Assembly: GCA_020226215.1 (NCBI GenBank)
Contig: CM035234.1
Span: 72,309,135-72,373,134 of the forward strand
Length of the DNA stretch: 64,000 nt
Source of the DNA: Sindora glabra
Lineage: Eukaryota; Streptophyta; Magnoliopsida; Fabales; Fabaceae
Reading direction: 5' to 3'
Part shown: one piece after another, positions 49,305 to 63,500 of the stretch
Numbering within the stretch: the first letter of the stretch is position 1
Layout: each line of letters opens with the position of its first letter
The notes under the pieces: model-generated
Seen by the model: only the letters and a program-made list of their open reading frames with translations
The model's database searches: none
Told to the model about the DNA's origin: nothing
Translations under genes and position numbers: made by a program

Positions 49305-52191
49305 ATCGTTTTCATTTGATTTAGGGTTGGTTTATTCTTACTAAGAAATGGAATCTTATTCTAATTTGTGCATATATTGTAGCACAACAAACAATTAAAG
49401 TCTTTTTTTTTTTCTTTTGGACGATGTTGCAGTATTATAGTGAGATTCCAATGTGAATGGATGAAGGGGGTGCAATTTGACAAGTATAATGTAGAAGTGA
49501 ATAATTAATATGATGATGCAATAAATTAAATGTCCCAGATAATTTTTATGAGTTCAATTGGTGGTTGTAAGAAGCCACAAATAATGTATGATATTCGGTG
49601 GGATTCTAACGTGAAAAGTGACTAACAATTCTTGCGTTGTACATTTTAATTAGAAGAACTATCCCTCTACTAGAAAAATGGTGAGGTGTGATCAATATGC
49701 TATATATTTAGTACATCATTTGGTCCCTGCAAATGCTCCTTTATTGTCAAATTAATGGCCTAGATCAGTACAAACATAACACAAATATTTTTGTAAGTGG
49801 TGAATATTGTTGTAAAACAAATGGCATCTCCATTAAAAACAAACACAATGCAAGCTCTGTAAAAAGACAACAACATAATAATTTAATCCCAGGATTAAAA
49901 CATGACATAAATAAACGTTTTTTTGACAAGCCATAAATACAAGCCATTCACAACAAGAAGATAGTATCGACATTCTTCACTTCACTATAACTAAATACAT
50001 GCCACGATAGGTCGAAAACAGCATCATTTTTGGTTTGTACCCTTCAAAAACACAAATTTGACAACAAAAAAGACAGTAATAGTTTTCATTTCACAGTAAG
50101 ACGTGCGTTCTTTAAATTAAGGTTGAGTGATTTCCAATTGGTTGTCTTGTGATGAAGTAGGAGTTGTAGCTCTGCACTCCACTTTAGTCTGCACTTCCAT
50201 TTAAAAGGATAGGAAATGGCTTACACGTTGTTCACATGATCTCCTCCATTAATTATAACAGAGAATTAATGATTTCATTCTTTCACAAAATTTAAAGAGA
50301 TTATGTGAAATGTTTAAAAGTTTAAGGGGTTTTGTGACAAAAGGCCATATTTCATAAGGCTTATGTATTTTGCTCTTTGAAAATTGGACATCTGTGGCAT
50401 GCTTTGAACACCTTTAAAGTTTGGTATGCATTTTAGAGAATAAAATACAACATTATAAGTTTTGATGAAAAATAAAGATTGATAATTTAATAAATAATAA
50501 CAAATTTAAAAAATAATTTTTAAATTTATCTATCTTCATATTTTTTATTAAAATTATAATATTAAACCTTGCTCTTTAAAATATATCTTACACTTTGAAA
50601 ATCCAATCATAAGCACAAATGGCATAGTGGCATGGAAGTACAAGTGCAAGACATGACTTATAAATTTAAAAATTAAATGTTAAATATTATATCATACACA
50701 GATATCATAAGTTAAAAATTGTCACTTAGGATTTATTTGGCATCAAAATTTTCTAAAATTAATTTTAATTCATTTACAAATAAATTTTATTATTTAAAAA
50801 TTATATCAAAAATAATGAATTTAATTCAAATGAATTCTTTTGTTTTGGAAAGTATTAAAAAATGCATGAAATTGAATTGAAAAGTAGATTTTGATAGTAT
50901 CATAATAAATACAATGTTAGAAATAAAATAATTTTTTTTATATAATATATATTTTATATCAAATGAAATGAATTCTAATTAAATCTTTACTAAATTTGAT
51001 GAATTTAACAATGGTACAAATATAATTAAAATATATATTTTAATTAAAAGAAATAAAATCTCTTTTTATTTAAAACTAAATATCATTTTAGAAAAAAATT
51101 ATTTACAAGTAAAATAAAATCTTATTTTTAATTACATTAAAGAAAATCCATTCTCATTCATTGTATACGGAATTAGACTTCGAAAGTTTTCTTTTAGCTT
51201 ATAGGATTTCGGAATTGCATTGATGTGATGCCACTAAAACAGATGAATAAACAAGCAATGAAATGAAACAGGATAAAATCGTTTGTGAATGAGAGATTTG
51301 CCATGCATTATAATTTCATATTAAGGCTACTAAGATAGTTCGCATCAAAGTTATGAAATATTCTAACAGAGTATGTTTATAAGGTGCATAAATTCTTGGA
51401 AGGTTTTCTTTGTTTGGTAGAAAATAGATATTTTTTATAGAAAAATTTTATTTACTATTCTCTTTGTATTGTCACTTTTGATAGTAAGGGCAATCTTATG
51501 ATTATTTATATTATCCATATAATTATGATTATTAGATTATTTTTTTTCATATTCATAACTATAACCACAACCACATCCACATTTAAATTTTTTAATCATC
51601 ATGATATCCACTTTAGAAAATGCAGTAGAATCAAATAGGTATGTTTTTACAATTTTTTATTAGAAACTCATTATTTCCTTATTTGGTTGTAAATTATATC
51701 TCACATCAAATTGTAAGATATAACTTTATAATATCATATTTTATCACTTACCCAATATATATATAATTGTCAATTAATTTACACAATGTCTTGTGTGATT
51801 GAGCTGAAAATTAGTAAAATGTCAATAATGTAAAATTAATCAATAGTAATTTTAGGAAAGAATTCAACATGTAAATATAAAAATTTTGCTCTCTTAAATA
51901 GTTCCTAAAATAGGTAGATATAAAACTCTCATAAACAATTTCAAATCAAATAATTTTACATATAGGTGAAACATAATATACATTTGGAAGGCATAATATA
52001 TAATCAAGAAGAGATGAAACATTCAATCTCATAAAACATCTATATTGTAGTTTGAGTAATAAAAATTCTCAACAAATTTTCCATATAATTAGTTCATATA
52101 ATTAATGATAGGAAATTTTAATTCCATCATTAAGAAAAATTAACCTAAAAATTATATGCCACTAATTATGAAGAAGTTGCAAATGAATATT
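49305..52191. other. AT-rich noncoding interval
   Basis: No gene is called. 49720-50200 is less AT-rich. Two overlapping open frames at 49733-49947 on opposite strands have no family resemblance. 50720-51200 has inverted AT-rich words (ATTTATTTGGCATCAAAATT) that could be an old MITE, but no boundary could be set. Confidence 0.4.
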
Positions 52192-52545
52192 CACTATTGT
52201 AGAATTATAAATAAATGTTAGATATTGAGCGGATTACATGTCAACCGTTAACATGTTTAATCGAATATTGTTATATATCTATTATGACATCAGTTATATA
52301 ATTAACATGAAAAAAGGTTATCTTATCGATTTTTTAACTATAAATTGACATATTTTCTTTACATTTCACATCAATTTTTTACAAATTATATCAATTTTTT
52401 TTACTAAAAATCAATATATTTTCTTTTCAAAATATTTTTTTATATTTGACATTAGTTTTTTGTGAAAAAAATAATATAAAATATTTGCATAATATTTTTA
52501 ATCGTTGATTTTTGCATTCCCAACTATAATATTTACAATAAAAAT
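52192..52545 (+). repeat. CACTA-type terminal/subterminal repeat, copy B
   Basis: Aligns in inverse with 1010-1390. It contains palindrome-like words such as GACATCAGTTATATAATTAACATG and tandem ACATCAATTTTTTACAAATT-type units at 52345-52440. Confidence 0.55.
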
Positions 52546-52599
52546 TGAATATACTTAACATATCATGACCCTAGTCTAATTATGACTAGCATAGAACCT

Positions 52600-54560
52600 A
52601 CCTTCCAATTTCTACCTACTTATTTTTAGTTATCTAGCTCATTCCTAATTAATAAGCAGGAAGCACATATAAAAGAAGATGACAATTTAGAAAAGAAACA
52701 TTCATTAGAAATCATTAAAGGTTTTACAAAAGATTTAAAAAGTTAAATTTACTTATAGACCTTCCAGAATAAGGATAAGTTAGTATAACTAACTCATGAG
52801 AAATCCTTTTAAATATCTTCTCTATCTAAGCCTATAACAAAATGAAGCCTAAAATATACTATATATAAGATCCTATGCTATCGCACTACTATCAATGAGC
52901 TCCTATGAAATTTGGTTTTGAGGAGGTTAAAATGGAAGCTTGACCAAAGGATCTGCAAAATAGATCACAAAAAAATGAGTTTAAGGCTTAGTAAGTGAAT
53001 AATATATAAAAACAATAATAATTTATAATTATTTACCTATCAAACTATCCTTTTTTTGACAATTCATATCACATTTAAGCACATTAGTAACTAAGAATCA
53101 ATAACATTGAGATTAAAACATTACCATTTCATTACCAAGATGTCACATAAGAACATTCATGAATTGTTATAAGGTCTCATCTCATTTGAAACAATAGATA
53201 ATAGATAAAATATATTCATCTACCTTTTCACTCCCAGGTTAACCTTATATCTTACCCATCTATTTCCATCATTGTTTCTCCCTACTCCTTTATACTAGGA
53301 ATTAATCATTCGCCACTGAAGTTACCCTTTTTCTCTTGTTCTTTAGAATTCATAATAACTCAAAGTAGTTCAAGATCATAACTGGTCATAAACCATATTT
53401 ATTATAATCATCATACCATATTAGGTCTATATGCATGATCACATAACAAATTCTATTCCATTATTAATGTAATAAGTTCGTTACAATACACATTATATCA
53501 TAAACATATAATTTCTCATTTTATAATTATCCTTCTATGTACTTATTGTATAAATATCATAAACAACTTTATTTTTTATATTTAGAGACCAAAAACTCTA
53601 TGTTGGACAATTATAAATCATAAAAATATAACATAAATTAGGTATAGTATACCATATGATCACCTTGGTTATGACATTTGAATAATATTTTTTAAGTAAT
53701 TCAAAAATTATGAATTTATTACTTATGAAGCTTATTTCATATGAAAGTAACTCAATTAACTTTCCACATATTGATCATTCACATAAACTAGTTAAGATTT
53801 CAAAGTGTAATGCCTTTCAAAAGATAGATACAAAAAATTCATGTTTTAAAATCTCAAGTTTTTTACTTATGCTAACTATTTTAGTAATATCTCAAAATAT
53901 ACATAAGATATTAATTTGGAATTAGTTTCATTTGAAAGTAGACTCAATTACCTTTCCAATAATAGGTGATTCACTTAAAATGAGCATCAATCAAAAGAGT
54001 TATGCCCTTTTAAATTTGGCATAAAACTTAAGGAATGGTGAATTGATTACATAATTGATTCATTTACTCTAGACTTGAATCTGCACAAAGAGAATTGATT
54101 GTATACTTGATTCTTATGTCCAAATTTGGCTTTGGATTATAAGAATCAATTGTACACTTGATTTGCACATAAAATCAATTTTTTTGTGAAAAATTTACCA
54201 TTTACCTAATATAAATACCTTCTAAACACATTTGTTATGCACTAAACTTTGATATAATCATTAGTACACATTTTGTATCACCCATTTTCATCGTTTATCA
54301 CTCATACAATATTAAATTAAACATATTCTAAGAAAAATCATAAAAATCCTAATATTTCATCATTATTATCATTTCTTCATAAATTAATGAATTTTAATTA
54401 GATTATCTACTCATCTTGTATTAAAAAGGTTGTTGGGATCTAGTTTGAAAATCTTTCAACTTTAATTATATTAAAATCCATGGGTTTTAGAGTTAAGGTT
54501 TAGAATTTCTAACAAAACTAGATAACTTCAAATTTCTTTATTAATAAAAAAGAAATAGAA
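52600..54560. repeat. Decayed LTR-retrotransposon-like sequence
   Basis: 53918-54010 (AGTTTCATTTGAAAGTAGAC, then CTTTCCAATAATAGGTGATTC) has the wording of a common plant Ty3-gypsy LTR segment, and a diverged direct copy lies at 53728-53825. 52900-52985, read in inverse, has TTTTGCAGATCCTTTGGTCAAG, also LTR- or leader-like. 54030-54190 repeats AATTGATT.../GAATCAATT words. No coding domain or paired LTR is found, so this is an inference from style and internal repetition. Confidence 0.35.
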
Positions 54561-56850
54561 AAGATTTTTTGATGAAACCAATATTTTTACTTTTATTGGA
54601 TAAAGAAATCAAGAACAATTGAGGCTTTTCTTGCTTGATTAATAGAGCGATAAAAGAAAATGTAGAGGGAATTGAGAGAAATTGAAAGATAAAAAGAAAT
54701 GAAAGAAATTAAGTGGTTTGGTCTTAACCTTAAAGGTGTTTTTTTTAAAAAAAAAAAAACTCCTAAACCTCTTTTAAACTTACGCACTCACTTTAATCAA
54801 TTCAAAACTTTATACTTTATGATTTTAATAAATTTTTCCTATTAAATTTTCACCAAGTTCATATTTGTATATTCTTAATTTTATCAACCTTATTTTATTC
54901 CATATTTCATATATAAAATTTCTAATTAAATCAAACTTATTAATAACCGTAAGTATTCTTTTTGTAAAATAATTTCTAATTTATTATAATTAATGAGTGT
55001 ATAACATAGTATCTTATAAAAAATGTGTAAAAGCTTTGAAATATTATAACTCTGCACTCAACTATTCATTTGGAGTGAATTTTTTTTATTTTATGTAATT
55101 TTTAAGATCTATCTATTTATAAATGGCGAAAGGCAATTTGTCCTTCCATAAATGCAAAAAAAAAATGACCATTGCCATAGACATTTTTTTCCACATTTTT
55201 ACCATCTCTTATCATTGTTGTACTAACTTTATAATCTACTACAATATTTTATTAAAAACATAATAGGCATCCAAAACTCAAATACAATGTAAGAAATATA
55301 AAAGAAACACAAAAAAGAATCTTAAAAAATATGTGAAAAAGGTCAAAGAAATGAAAAATATGAAGATATGAAAAATAAAATAAAAAAATTACCTTTTATT
55401 AGCATCTGGTTTAAGGAATCTTACATTTTCAAAAAAGCATACATTCCTAAGAATATGATTCTTGAAAATTTAATTAATAGGAATGTAATATACCTATATT
55501 TGATTTATTATAAATTTTTTTGAGAATATTTTATCATATTTATATATTTATATATATTATATTTTTATATACAATTCATATTTGATATTCTAAAGAAATT
55601 TAAAATTGTCACAAAAATACCTTTATTAAGTGTTTTATTATAAAATATAATATAATAAATCATATTTTTATTTAAAATTAAATAAATTATTAAAAATTTG
55701 TTAACACCAAGAAATTAAATTTTAACATTTAAAAGTTCAATGAGATATATATAAAATATTTTATACTTTATTATATTTTAATATTAATATATGTTTTAGA
55801 ATAGAATTTGGTTGCTACTCCTAGTAGCAATCAAATATTATGACCCTACTTAGAAATAAGCCATGTATAAACAAGTTGTTATTGTTTTTCTACATTTTTT
55901 GCCTTTTCAAGGTATATTTATCATTAGTCACATCATTATTATTACCATTAGATCAATTTTTAAAATTAAGTGAGTGTAATTTATTTAAGTTATTATAATA
56001 TTAAATATACTTAATATTTCTCCTTTTACAAAATTATAAATTTTTACTATTAATTCATTTCCATAATTATGTTTTATACTAGTATTAAATTTTACAATAT
56101 AGTTTCTCTCCTCATATAAAAATATTATTTTATATTTTTATATATAAATATGCCTTTTTTAAAATAAATTCCAATATATTGTATAATTCTTCAATGAAAG
56201 AAATCATGTATATATATAAATATATTAAAATAATCTTCTAAATATTAAGAATAACAGTACAAAAGAAATTATAATTAAAAAATTAAAGTCATTGTATTTC
56301 TTAATAATAAAAATATTTTAAAAATAAAGTAATAATTATTTTTTAATTTAAATTAAAAATTATTTAATAAAGTAATAAATAAGAGAGATAATTAAATATG
56401 AGGATAATTTTATCCGTTTATTTTAATATCAACATTTCTATTTTATGAGAATTTGAGATACTCACCTCCTCCTATGAAAATATTTTAAAGAAAAGTTAGG
56501 TCAATAATATTCATAAGAATATAACATTTCTAAGTATTTTTTTCAAACTTTAAATTAAACATGAGAATATAATATCCTTCTAAAATATTTTCAGAAATAT
56601 TAAAAATATTTTATGAACTAAATGCGGCTTTATATTTTAAACCAATAGCCTATAATAAAGCATTTAATTTATGCTATATGTTAGTTAAAAAAGTAACAAT
56701 AACTAACTGATGTGTGATAGAAGGTAAAGTGAAATACAAGGTTCTGCAAAGGGAGTTAGATAAAGACACAGATTGAATTTGAAAATAAATAAGAGTGAGA
56801 ATAAGAGTAATAACAAGAAAAACCTTGATAATATATTTTATTTATAGTGC
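54561..56850. other. AT-rich noncoding interval
   Basis: No gene recognised. 55400-55500 and 56460-56600 contain loosely inverted words (AAGAATATGATTCTTG; CATAAGAATATAACATTTCT), suggesting an older nested MITE without clear ends. Confidence 0.35.
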
Positions 56851-56854
56851 AAAA

Positions 56855-57300
56855 ATGTACCACTCTTATAACTTTAGATATTGGTTATTTTAGAAGCCAA
56901 TATTAAAAGTCTCCCTAGAAAAATGTGAAATTTTTTTTTTTTAATGAACCACTCATCTGAATGTTGGTTATTTTAAGAATCAATATCAAAATTCTTGTGG
57001 AAAGAAAAAATAATGATTTTCTTCTATTTTAAAAAATGCTACTGCTTCCATAATTTTAAGTGTCAATTATTTTAGAAATAGATGTCAAAAATCTCAGTAA
57101 AAGAAAAGATAATCACTTTTTTAAAAGTCAATGTATAAAATTTCCTCATATTTTTAAAAAATCATTACTTCCACAACTTTAGAAATTAATTATTTTAATA
57201 ATCAATGTCAAAAGTCTAATAGGAAAAAAAGATAATAATTTTTTTAAAAATAGATATCTAAAGTTTCTTCATATTTTAAAAAATATCATTGCATCAAAAT
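56855..57300. repeat. Subterminal tandem repeat, ~90-130 bp units
   Basis: Four imperfect units begin near 56860, 56948, 57040 and 57170. Each carries a small palindrome, e.g. TTGGTTATTTTAGAAGCCAA, followed by TATTAAAAGTCT and an AAAGATAAT/TTTTTTAAAA stretch. They lie just inside the CACTA-type end at 57351, the usual place for tnpA-binding repeats. Confidence 0.55.
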
Positions 57301-57351
57301 AAACATTAATTTTAACTTTAATTAATATTTATTTACAATTCTGTAGTAGTG

Positions 57352-57834
57352 TTTCTATAAGTATTGATTATAGTAATGCTTATAGATGATAAGAGCGCAC
57401 TGAGAAAAAGCACAAAGTAAAGGCAAATAAATAAAGAAAATATTCTCTTATTTTCTAAGTGTATACTAAGATAAGGTTTTTAATGACTAAAAACACAATA
57501 CAAGTTTCATTCCAAACATATGAATATCTTGTGAGAAAAATTCAATTAGTTGTTGTTATGTAAATAAAAAAAAGATAATTATGGAATTTGAAAAAGAAAA
57601 ATTGCATAATAACTAGTTTTGAACTAGGTTCGAGAAATTAGCATAAGATAAAATATTCTAATATTTTTACAAGGATTTGGTTATTCAAATCCAAGTTTTT
57701 CACAAATACTTAATCAATGTGATTAATTAGATTCGAAGGATTTGTGTCTCAAATCCCAATATGCTTTAGCAAAAAGCATACATAAATAAAAGAAAGAAAA
57801 TAGAGATAAATAAACATGAAAAGGGAAATATAGA
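57352..57834. other. Noncoding spacer between two CACTA-type elements
   Basis: AT-rich, with no recognisable gene or element end inside. Confidence 0.35.
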
Positions 57835-58144
57835 CATTATTACAAGTTTATCCTTTAATATTGCTACATTTACATCGGTTAAATTGAAAATCAACATATA
57901 TAATGATGTGATGATATTTTTGAAAATAAGTGCAACTAATTACATCAATTAGGATAATAAGTTAATGCATAAATTCTTAATTTTCTATTGAAAGATTAAG
58001 GGTCAAACATAAGAAAACTTAAGATAATGGTTGTACATTAAATTAACATTGAATATCAATACCATGTTAGTTTTTAATTAACTGTCATCTAAATGAATAT
58101 CATGTGAAATATTAAATATTAGTTGTATATCAAATTGAGATCTA

Positions 58145-58440
58145 AAGGAAGGTTAACAACCAATTAATATTTGTATTTATGATATTATTGAAAATTATAA
58201 AGAATGTTTATATTTTAGATGTTGATTTTATATAAAACTAATGTCTAATGTCAACTGCTAATTAATAATTATATTTATATTTTTATTGGAAATTATAAAG
58301 AATATTGATGTTTTAGATGATTATACTTGCAAACTTATATCTAAAAGTTATCTAACTAATATTTGTTTTTATGGTGTTATTAGAAAATATAAAGATTATT
58401 TATATTTTAATAGTCTACTTATTTAAAATGCATTATGGCA
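58145..58440 (+). repeat. Tandem subterminal repeat, ~100 bp units
   Basis: Three imperfect units share CTAATTAATATTTGTATTTATG, then TTATTRGAAAATATAAAGAAT and ATATTTTAGATG. They sit between the putative 5' end and the promoter of the second CACTA element. Confidence 0.55.
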
Positions 58441-58698
58441 TTCACTTATAATGTCAATTGTTAAAATAACTACCATTTAAAAGGTATATCAATGGATTCA
58501 ACATAAAAAAATTCATTTTAAGACATCAATTATATGTTAATAACTAATGTATAATATTTTATATTACTTATAAATTACACTCCACTCCTTATTTGAAATA
58601 TCTTTGTGATTCTTTAACTTCTATTATCTAATTTTAAAGTTTGATTCTAATTCAAAAATAATCCATCTTTCATCTCACGAAGTCCTTTTCCATAGGAG

Positions 58699-58849
58699 TA
58701 TAAAAAGGTTCCCATCTTATCATTACCAAGTTATATATAATAGACCTTCCAACTCAAAAGCCTTAAACCATGGAGAACTCAACAACAAAAAAATTAAGAA
58801 GAAGAAACATATTGAAGATTAGTGTTTTAGTGTATTTGTTAATGATGTA

Positions 58850-58851
<2 letters not shown>
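58699..58851 (+). promoter_or_regulatory. Putative promoter and leader of the second CACTA element
   Basis: TATAAAAAGG (58699-58708) is followed 61 bp later by ATG at 58770 and a 27-codon open frame rich in Lys and Arg. The position relative to the repeats parallels the first CACTA element. Whether the small frame is translated is unknown. Confidence 0.35.

Positions 58852-58853
<2 letters not shown>

Positions 58854-58913
<60 letters not shown>
58854..58913. repeat. (TA)n microsatellite
   Basis: About 30 TA dinucleotides directly after the small leader frame. Confidence 0.95.
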
Positions 58914-58916
<3 letters not shown>

Positions 58917-60540
58917 GAAAAGGTGGTTATTTATTTTATTTTATCTAATAATGTGAAGAAATTTATGAAAATAAATAAAATTATAATTTTATAATTCTTC
59001 ATTGTTTCTTTTCTCATATGTTTCTTTATTTATGTTCACAACTTTTAAGTTTTGATAGTTTTTTATTTTTAGATAGATAATCATTTCAATGTATAATGAG
59101 TTAAAAATATTACCTTTTTCTCTTTAAAATACTTAAAAATAATTGCTCAATCAAAGTATTTTGTTAAATGTGTATGTTTTGAGTATTAATTTATTTTTAT
59201 GTAAAAGTATGTGAAGAACTAGGCATTTTGTTAAGTACAGAATATATGTATTGTAGGAAAGAACATAATCCATGTCAATTTCTTTCTAAAAATTGACATC
59301 TTTACATTATGATGTTAGCTTATAATAATAATCGACCTATTTGACTATATTTCCTATACTCAAATACTTATTATTTTATAATAAAAACCTATGAAGCCAT
59401 GTTAGTTATCTATATTAAACCAATATGGAAAGTATTTAAGAAGATAGTTATTTGTTAACCAACATGTTATATTCAATTGTTTACATTTTAACATCAAACA
59501 TCAAATATTCCATGTCGGTTTTAGTATACAAACAATGTTAAATATCCAATGACATCATTTTACTTTTGAAATAATTCATGAAAATAAGGACGGGAGTTGA
59601 CATAAATGGTAATCTTCAACTCAGTATCAAAGAATAGAGTGTAGATTTCTTCGATCTTTGTCTCAAGATTCATTATGCCTTAAATAAATACTCCCACCAA
59701 AGTTCATCAAATCTCACATTTAACTCTTTATTCCTCCCCTAGATTATTGAAGTTTTCTTCACTACATTAAAGTGCATTCGTGAAATGAGTAGTTTCACCA
59801 AACATAAGGAAGAACTACATAATGTTGTGATTGTGTACATGTATTTTTGCTTGGATTTTATGTGTTTGATTTCATTTTTTAGGGTTTTGGATAGATTTAA
59901 TGTTAATATATGTTTATCAACTTTTTTAAAACTTTTATATTATTCATATATTTATGTATTCTTTGATGTGTAGATATATATATTGTTTAAGCATCTATAT
60001 GAAAATTGAAACTCAAAAGAAATGGTTGAATATAACTCCTTTTATTTTTTAAATGTGCACCTAAAAACACTAACAAAGAAAGTATTAAAGAGATAGAGAA
60101 AACTTGATCATTTGTTATTAAGTCTATAATTCTATGGTTATCAGCAAGTATATGATTACTGCCTTTAATTTATTACTTTAATTTGGATTTAACTCTCTTG
60201 TAAGAAATGGGTTTAATTAATCACTATTGTGGCAGTTATCATTACCTACCATAAGATGAAAAGGTAAACATAAACTAAAATTAATTTTTTCTAAATGTTG
60301 CAAAAGGCATTGAAAATATCAAAATTGCAAAAGGAAATATTATTAACATATGATAAAACTAGACAATATCAAATCTGCATTTTTAAACAATTTATTATTA
60401 AGAATTTAAATTAACATAAATAAGAAACTTGTCATCTACTGAAATATTCATTAAAACTTTCATATTATTTATATTATTGTGTATTTTTTTTATATATGGA
60501 TTTCTTATGTATTTAGCATTCCATTTTTAGATTAGGTAGT
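58914..60540 (+). other. AT-rich interior of the second CACTA element
   Basis: No exon is recognised. 59250-59560 repeats ACATCTTTACATTATGATGTT-, CATGTTAGTTATC- and CATGTCGGTTTTAG-like words of subterminal type. The 62-codon frame at 59785-59973 is hydrophobic, low in complexity and not supported. Confidence 0.4.
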
Positions 60541-63500
60541 TATGAATTATGGATGGATGTTTGCTTATCATTTGATCCTTGAATGTGCCATGGGATTGAT
60601 AAGTTTATTAGACTTGCTATAAGTAAAGAGAAAAAGAAGGAAAATAGTAATAAGCTCGTTTTGTGTCCTTGTGAGAAATATGTCTACGTTAAGATGCTTA
60701 ATCCAATTAGGATAAAAGAGCATCTATTTTTCAAAGGTATTAACTAAGGATATAAGCAACAGATATATCATGGGAAAGGTGAATTGTCTAGTTTGTCTTG
60801 TGCTTGCGAAGGCAATAAAGCCCACAAAGATAATGACATAGATGTGGTAGTAAATGATCAATTAGAAAACATAGTTTATAATGGTAAAGATAATTTCACT
60901 AAGCACTCATAAGTCCTTTATAACTTATTAAGTGATATAGAAAAGCCTTTATATTCGAGTTACACCAAATTTATACAGTTATCTATTATACTGAAATTAT
61001 TCAACTTAAAGGTAAAGAATGGTTAGAATGCAGTTTCATAGCATTACTACAATTGTTAAAAAAGTTGCTTCTTAAAATGAATGAGCTATCGAATTTTACT
61101 TATAAGGTCAAAAAAGTCATATACCTAATGGATATGGAGTATAAAAAGATGCATACCTACCTTAATGATTACATATTGCACCAAAATAAGAATAAAGCTT
61201 TAAAAGCGTGTCCAAAATATAGGACACTATATTACAAATTGAGGAAGTATGATAGCATCAATAGCAAAAGAGATCTGAGTAAGGTATTATGGTATCTTCA
61301 AATAATGCTAAGATTTAAATAAATATTTACCAATGCAAAGAATGCTAAGAACTTTAACATGGCATATGAATCGAACACCACCCAGCGGCAAGCTTCAGCA
61401 ATTAGTTTTTCTCAATAGTGAACAATTGATACATTATTCTTTATATTTAGTAGTGAGATAAAAAAAAGCTTTAGGCTTGCCTTTTACATAAATAGAATGA
61501 ACCTTTATAATAACATGAGCAATAAACACAACATATAGCATGTTGTGTTGATAATCTATAATCTATCTTTTTAGTTATGCATGAAATGTAAATACATCAT
61601 GTTATTCTTGTTGATTTTAAAGCCAAAACAATTAGGAAATGATATAAATGTCTTCTTAGCAACATCTATTGAAGACCTAAAGAAGATATGGGAAAAAGGT
61701 ATCTTGATCTTTAAGGCATATCATTATAAGTCTTTTATTTTGCATGTCATACTCTTTTTCATAATCAATAACTTCCCAACATACAATAATTTATAAAGTT
61801 ACAACATCAACAAGCATAAAGCATGCCCTATTTGTGAAAATAATACTTATTCTTCTTTGTTAAAACATGGCAAGAAGATAATGTATCTTGGTCATAAAAA
61901 AATTTTGCACAATAGCTATTGATATCTTAGGCTAAGAAAAGCTAGGTCACTAAAAGAAGTAATAGTTCCAACTCTTTTAACTAATAATATTTTTGATTTA
62001 TTAATTATTTATGATTTTTTATTTTAAGCTTATGAATAGATTAAAAATGTTGATGTCTTTCTTAGTGAACTCTACAAACTCATAGGTAGGGATATTTTAT
62101 GAAAAAAAGGTTCATATTCTTTGATTTTTCACATTAGAATGTACATGGAGAAAAATGTTCATGAGTACTTTGTTTAAACATTGTTGAACATATCGAAGAA
62201 AACTAATGATGGAATCAAAGTCAAGTTAAATTTAGTTAAAATATCTATTTGGAGAGAACTAACACCAAAAAGAAAGAGTTAATACATATGTATCTTCTGC
62301 TAACTTATTGTACTCTATCTAGAAAGGAAAAGATAAGTTTCTATGAGTGTTTACTTAGTGTTAAGGTGCTATAAGGATATTCATCAAATATTAATAGCTT
62401 ACTCTCAGTAAAAGACTTACAGCTAGTCAATTTAAAATTTTATAATTATCATCCTCTAATGCATGATTGTTACCATTAGCTATTCAATCAATCTTGCTTA
62501 AACATGTCATATATGTTATCACTAAACTTTGTTTCTTTTTTAGTACAACATGGAGTAAGGTTGTTAACCTTGAGAAGTTAGATGACTTGCAAAGATAAGT
62601 TATGGCTATGCTATGTTAACTAGAGATATACTTTCCATATTTATTCTTTGATATTATGGTACTTTTCATTGTCCATTTAGTGAAAGATGTAAAATTATGG
62701 AGGCTGATTTACTTGAGATGGATGAACCCATTTGACCGGCATATAGAAATCCTAAAAAGGTATGTGAGGAATAGACATTAATAAAAAAGATGCATTATTG
62801 AAAGATATATTACTAAGAAGGTGATCGAGTTCTACAATGACTATTTATCAAATGCAAATATATTAGATATTCAAAGTCTTGTCAGAAGGGCAGAATTGTA
62901 GATAAGGGCATGTTAGGTATTTAGGTGATAAGCATAATCCATGAAATATGTATACAGGTCTATTTTTACATCTTGCATAATAATGATGAAGTTCATCCTT
63001 ACGTAAATGGGTATATGACCCTTATAAAGGGATAACATTGCCAAAAGAATGATCAATGGATTCAAATTGAACACAATCAATCATTTATCAATTAGTTCAA
63101 AAGTTAAGTTCTTTATTAAATGACACAAAGACTTGATACTATTTTCGAGACCATTAGATGGTTGGTGCAAAGGCCACACATGGAGGTCATCTTTATCATG
63201 GATATGACATCAATGATCATTTTTTCTATATAAAGGGTTACAATAATGGGAGCTCTATGCAAAGTAATAGGGTTACATTAGTGACTCAAGCTATAAATAT
63301 AAGTAATTCCAAAAATAGAAACCTTATTTATATTAATATGTCATATTATTAGGTTATTTAAAACATTTGGGAGCTTGACTACATTATGTTCAAGATGTTT
63401 GTGTTATAATGTAAATGGGTTAAGAATAAAAACATCATTTGAGTCAATAAGCTAGAATTCATACTAGTAGATCTTAATAAGAAAGATCACAAGGAAGAGC

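Larger units (their letters stand above)
52192..57351. mobile_element. Candidate non-autonomous CACTA element
   Basis: The left end CACTATTGTAGAATTATAAA (52192) and the inverted right end CACTACTACAGAATTGTAAA (57351) match at most positions and keep matching inward (TAAATRTTA). Both are followed inward by repeats of a GACAT...TTTTTT...ATTGAC type. The flanking triplets are ATT and TTT, so the 3-bp duplication is imperfect and pairing of these two ends is not proven. The 5.2-kb interior has no transposase and includes LTR-like sequence. It may instead be two unrelated ends. Confidence 0.4.

Noticed and set aside
49733..49947. Two overlapping 60-67 codon frames on opposite strands
   Set aside because: No family similarity; they overlap each other and lie in sequence with no other coding signal.
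50117..50188. Possible last exon of a minus-strand gene (TTPTSSQDNQLEITQP then stop, after a CAG acceptor)
   Set aside because: Only 23 codons, protein not recognised, and no upstream exon is visible in the AT-rich sequence beyond 50200.
58770..58851. 27-codon leader frame of the second CACTA element as a real small gene
   Set aside because: Too short and unrecognised; kept only as part of the promoter description.
59785..59973. 62-codon hydrophobic frame
   Set aside because: Phe/Leu/Tyr-rich low complexity expected by chance in AT-rich DNA.
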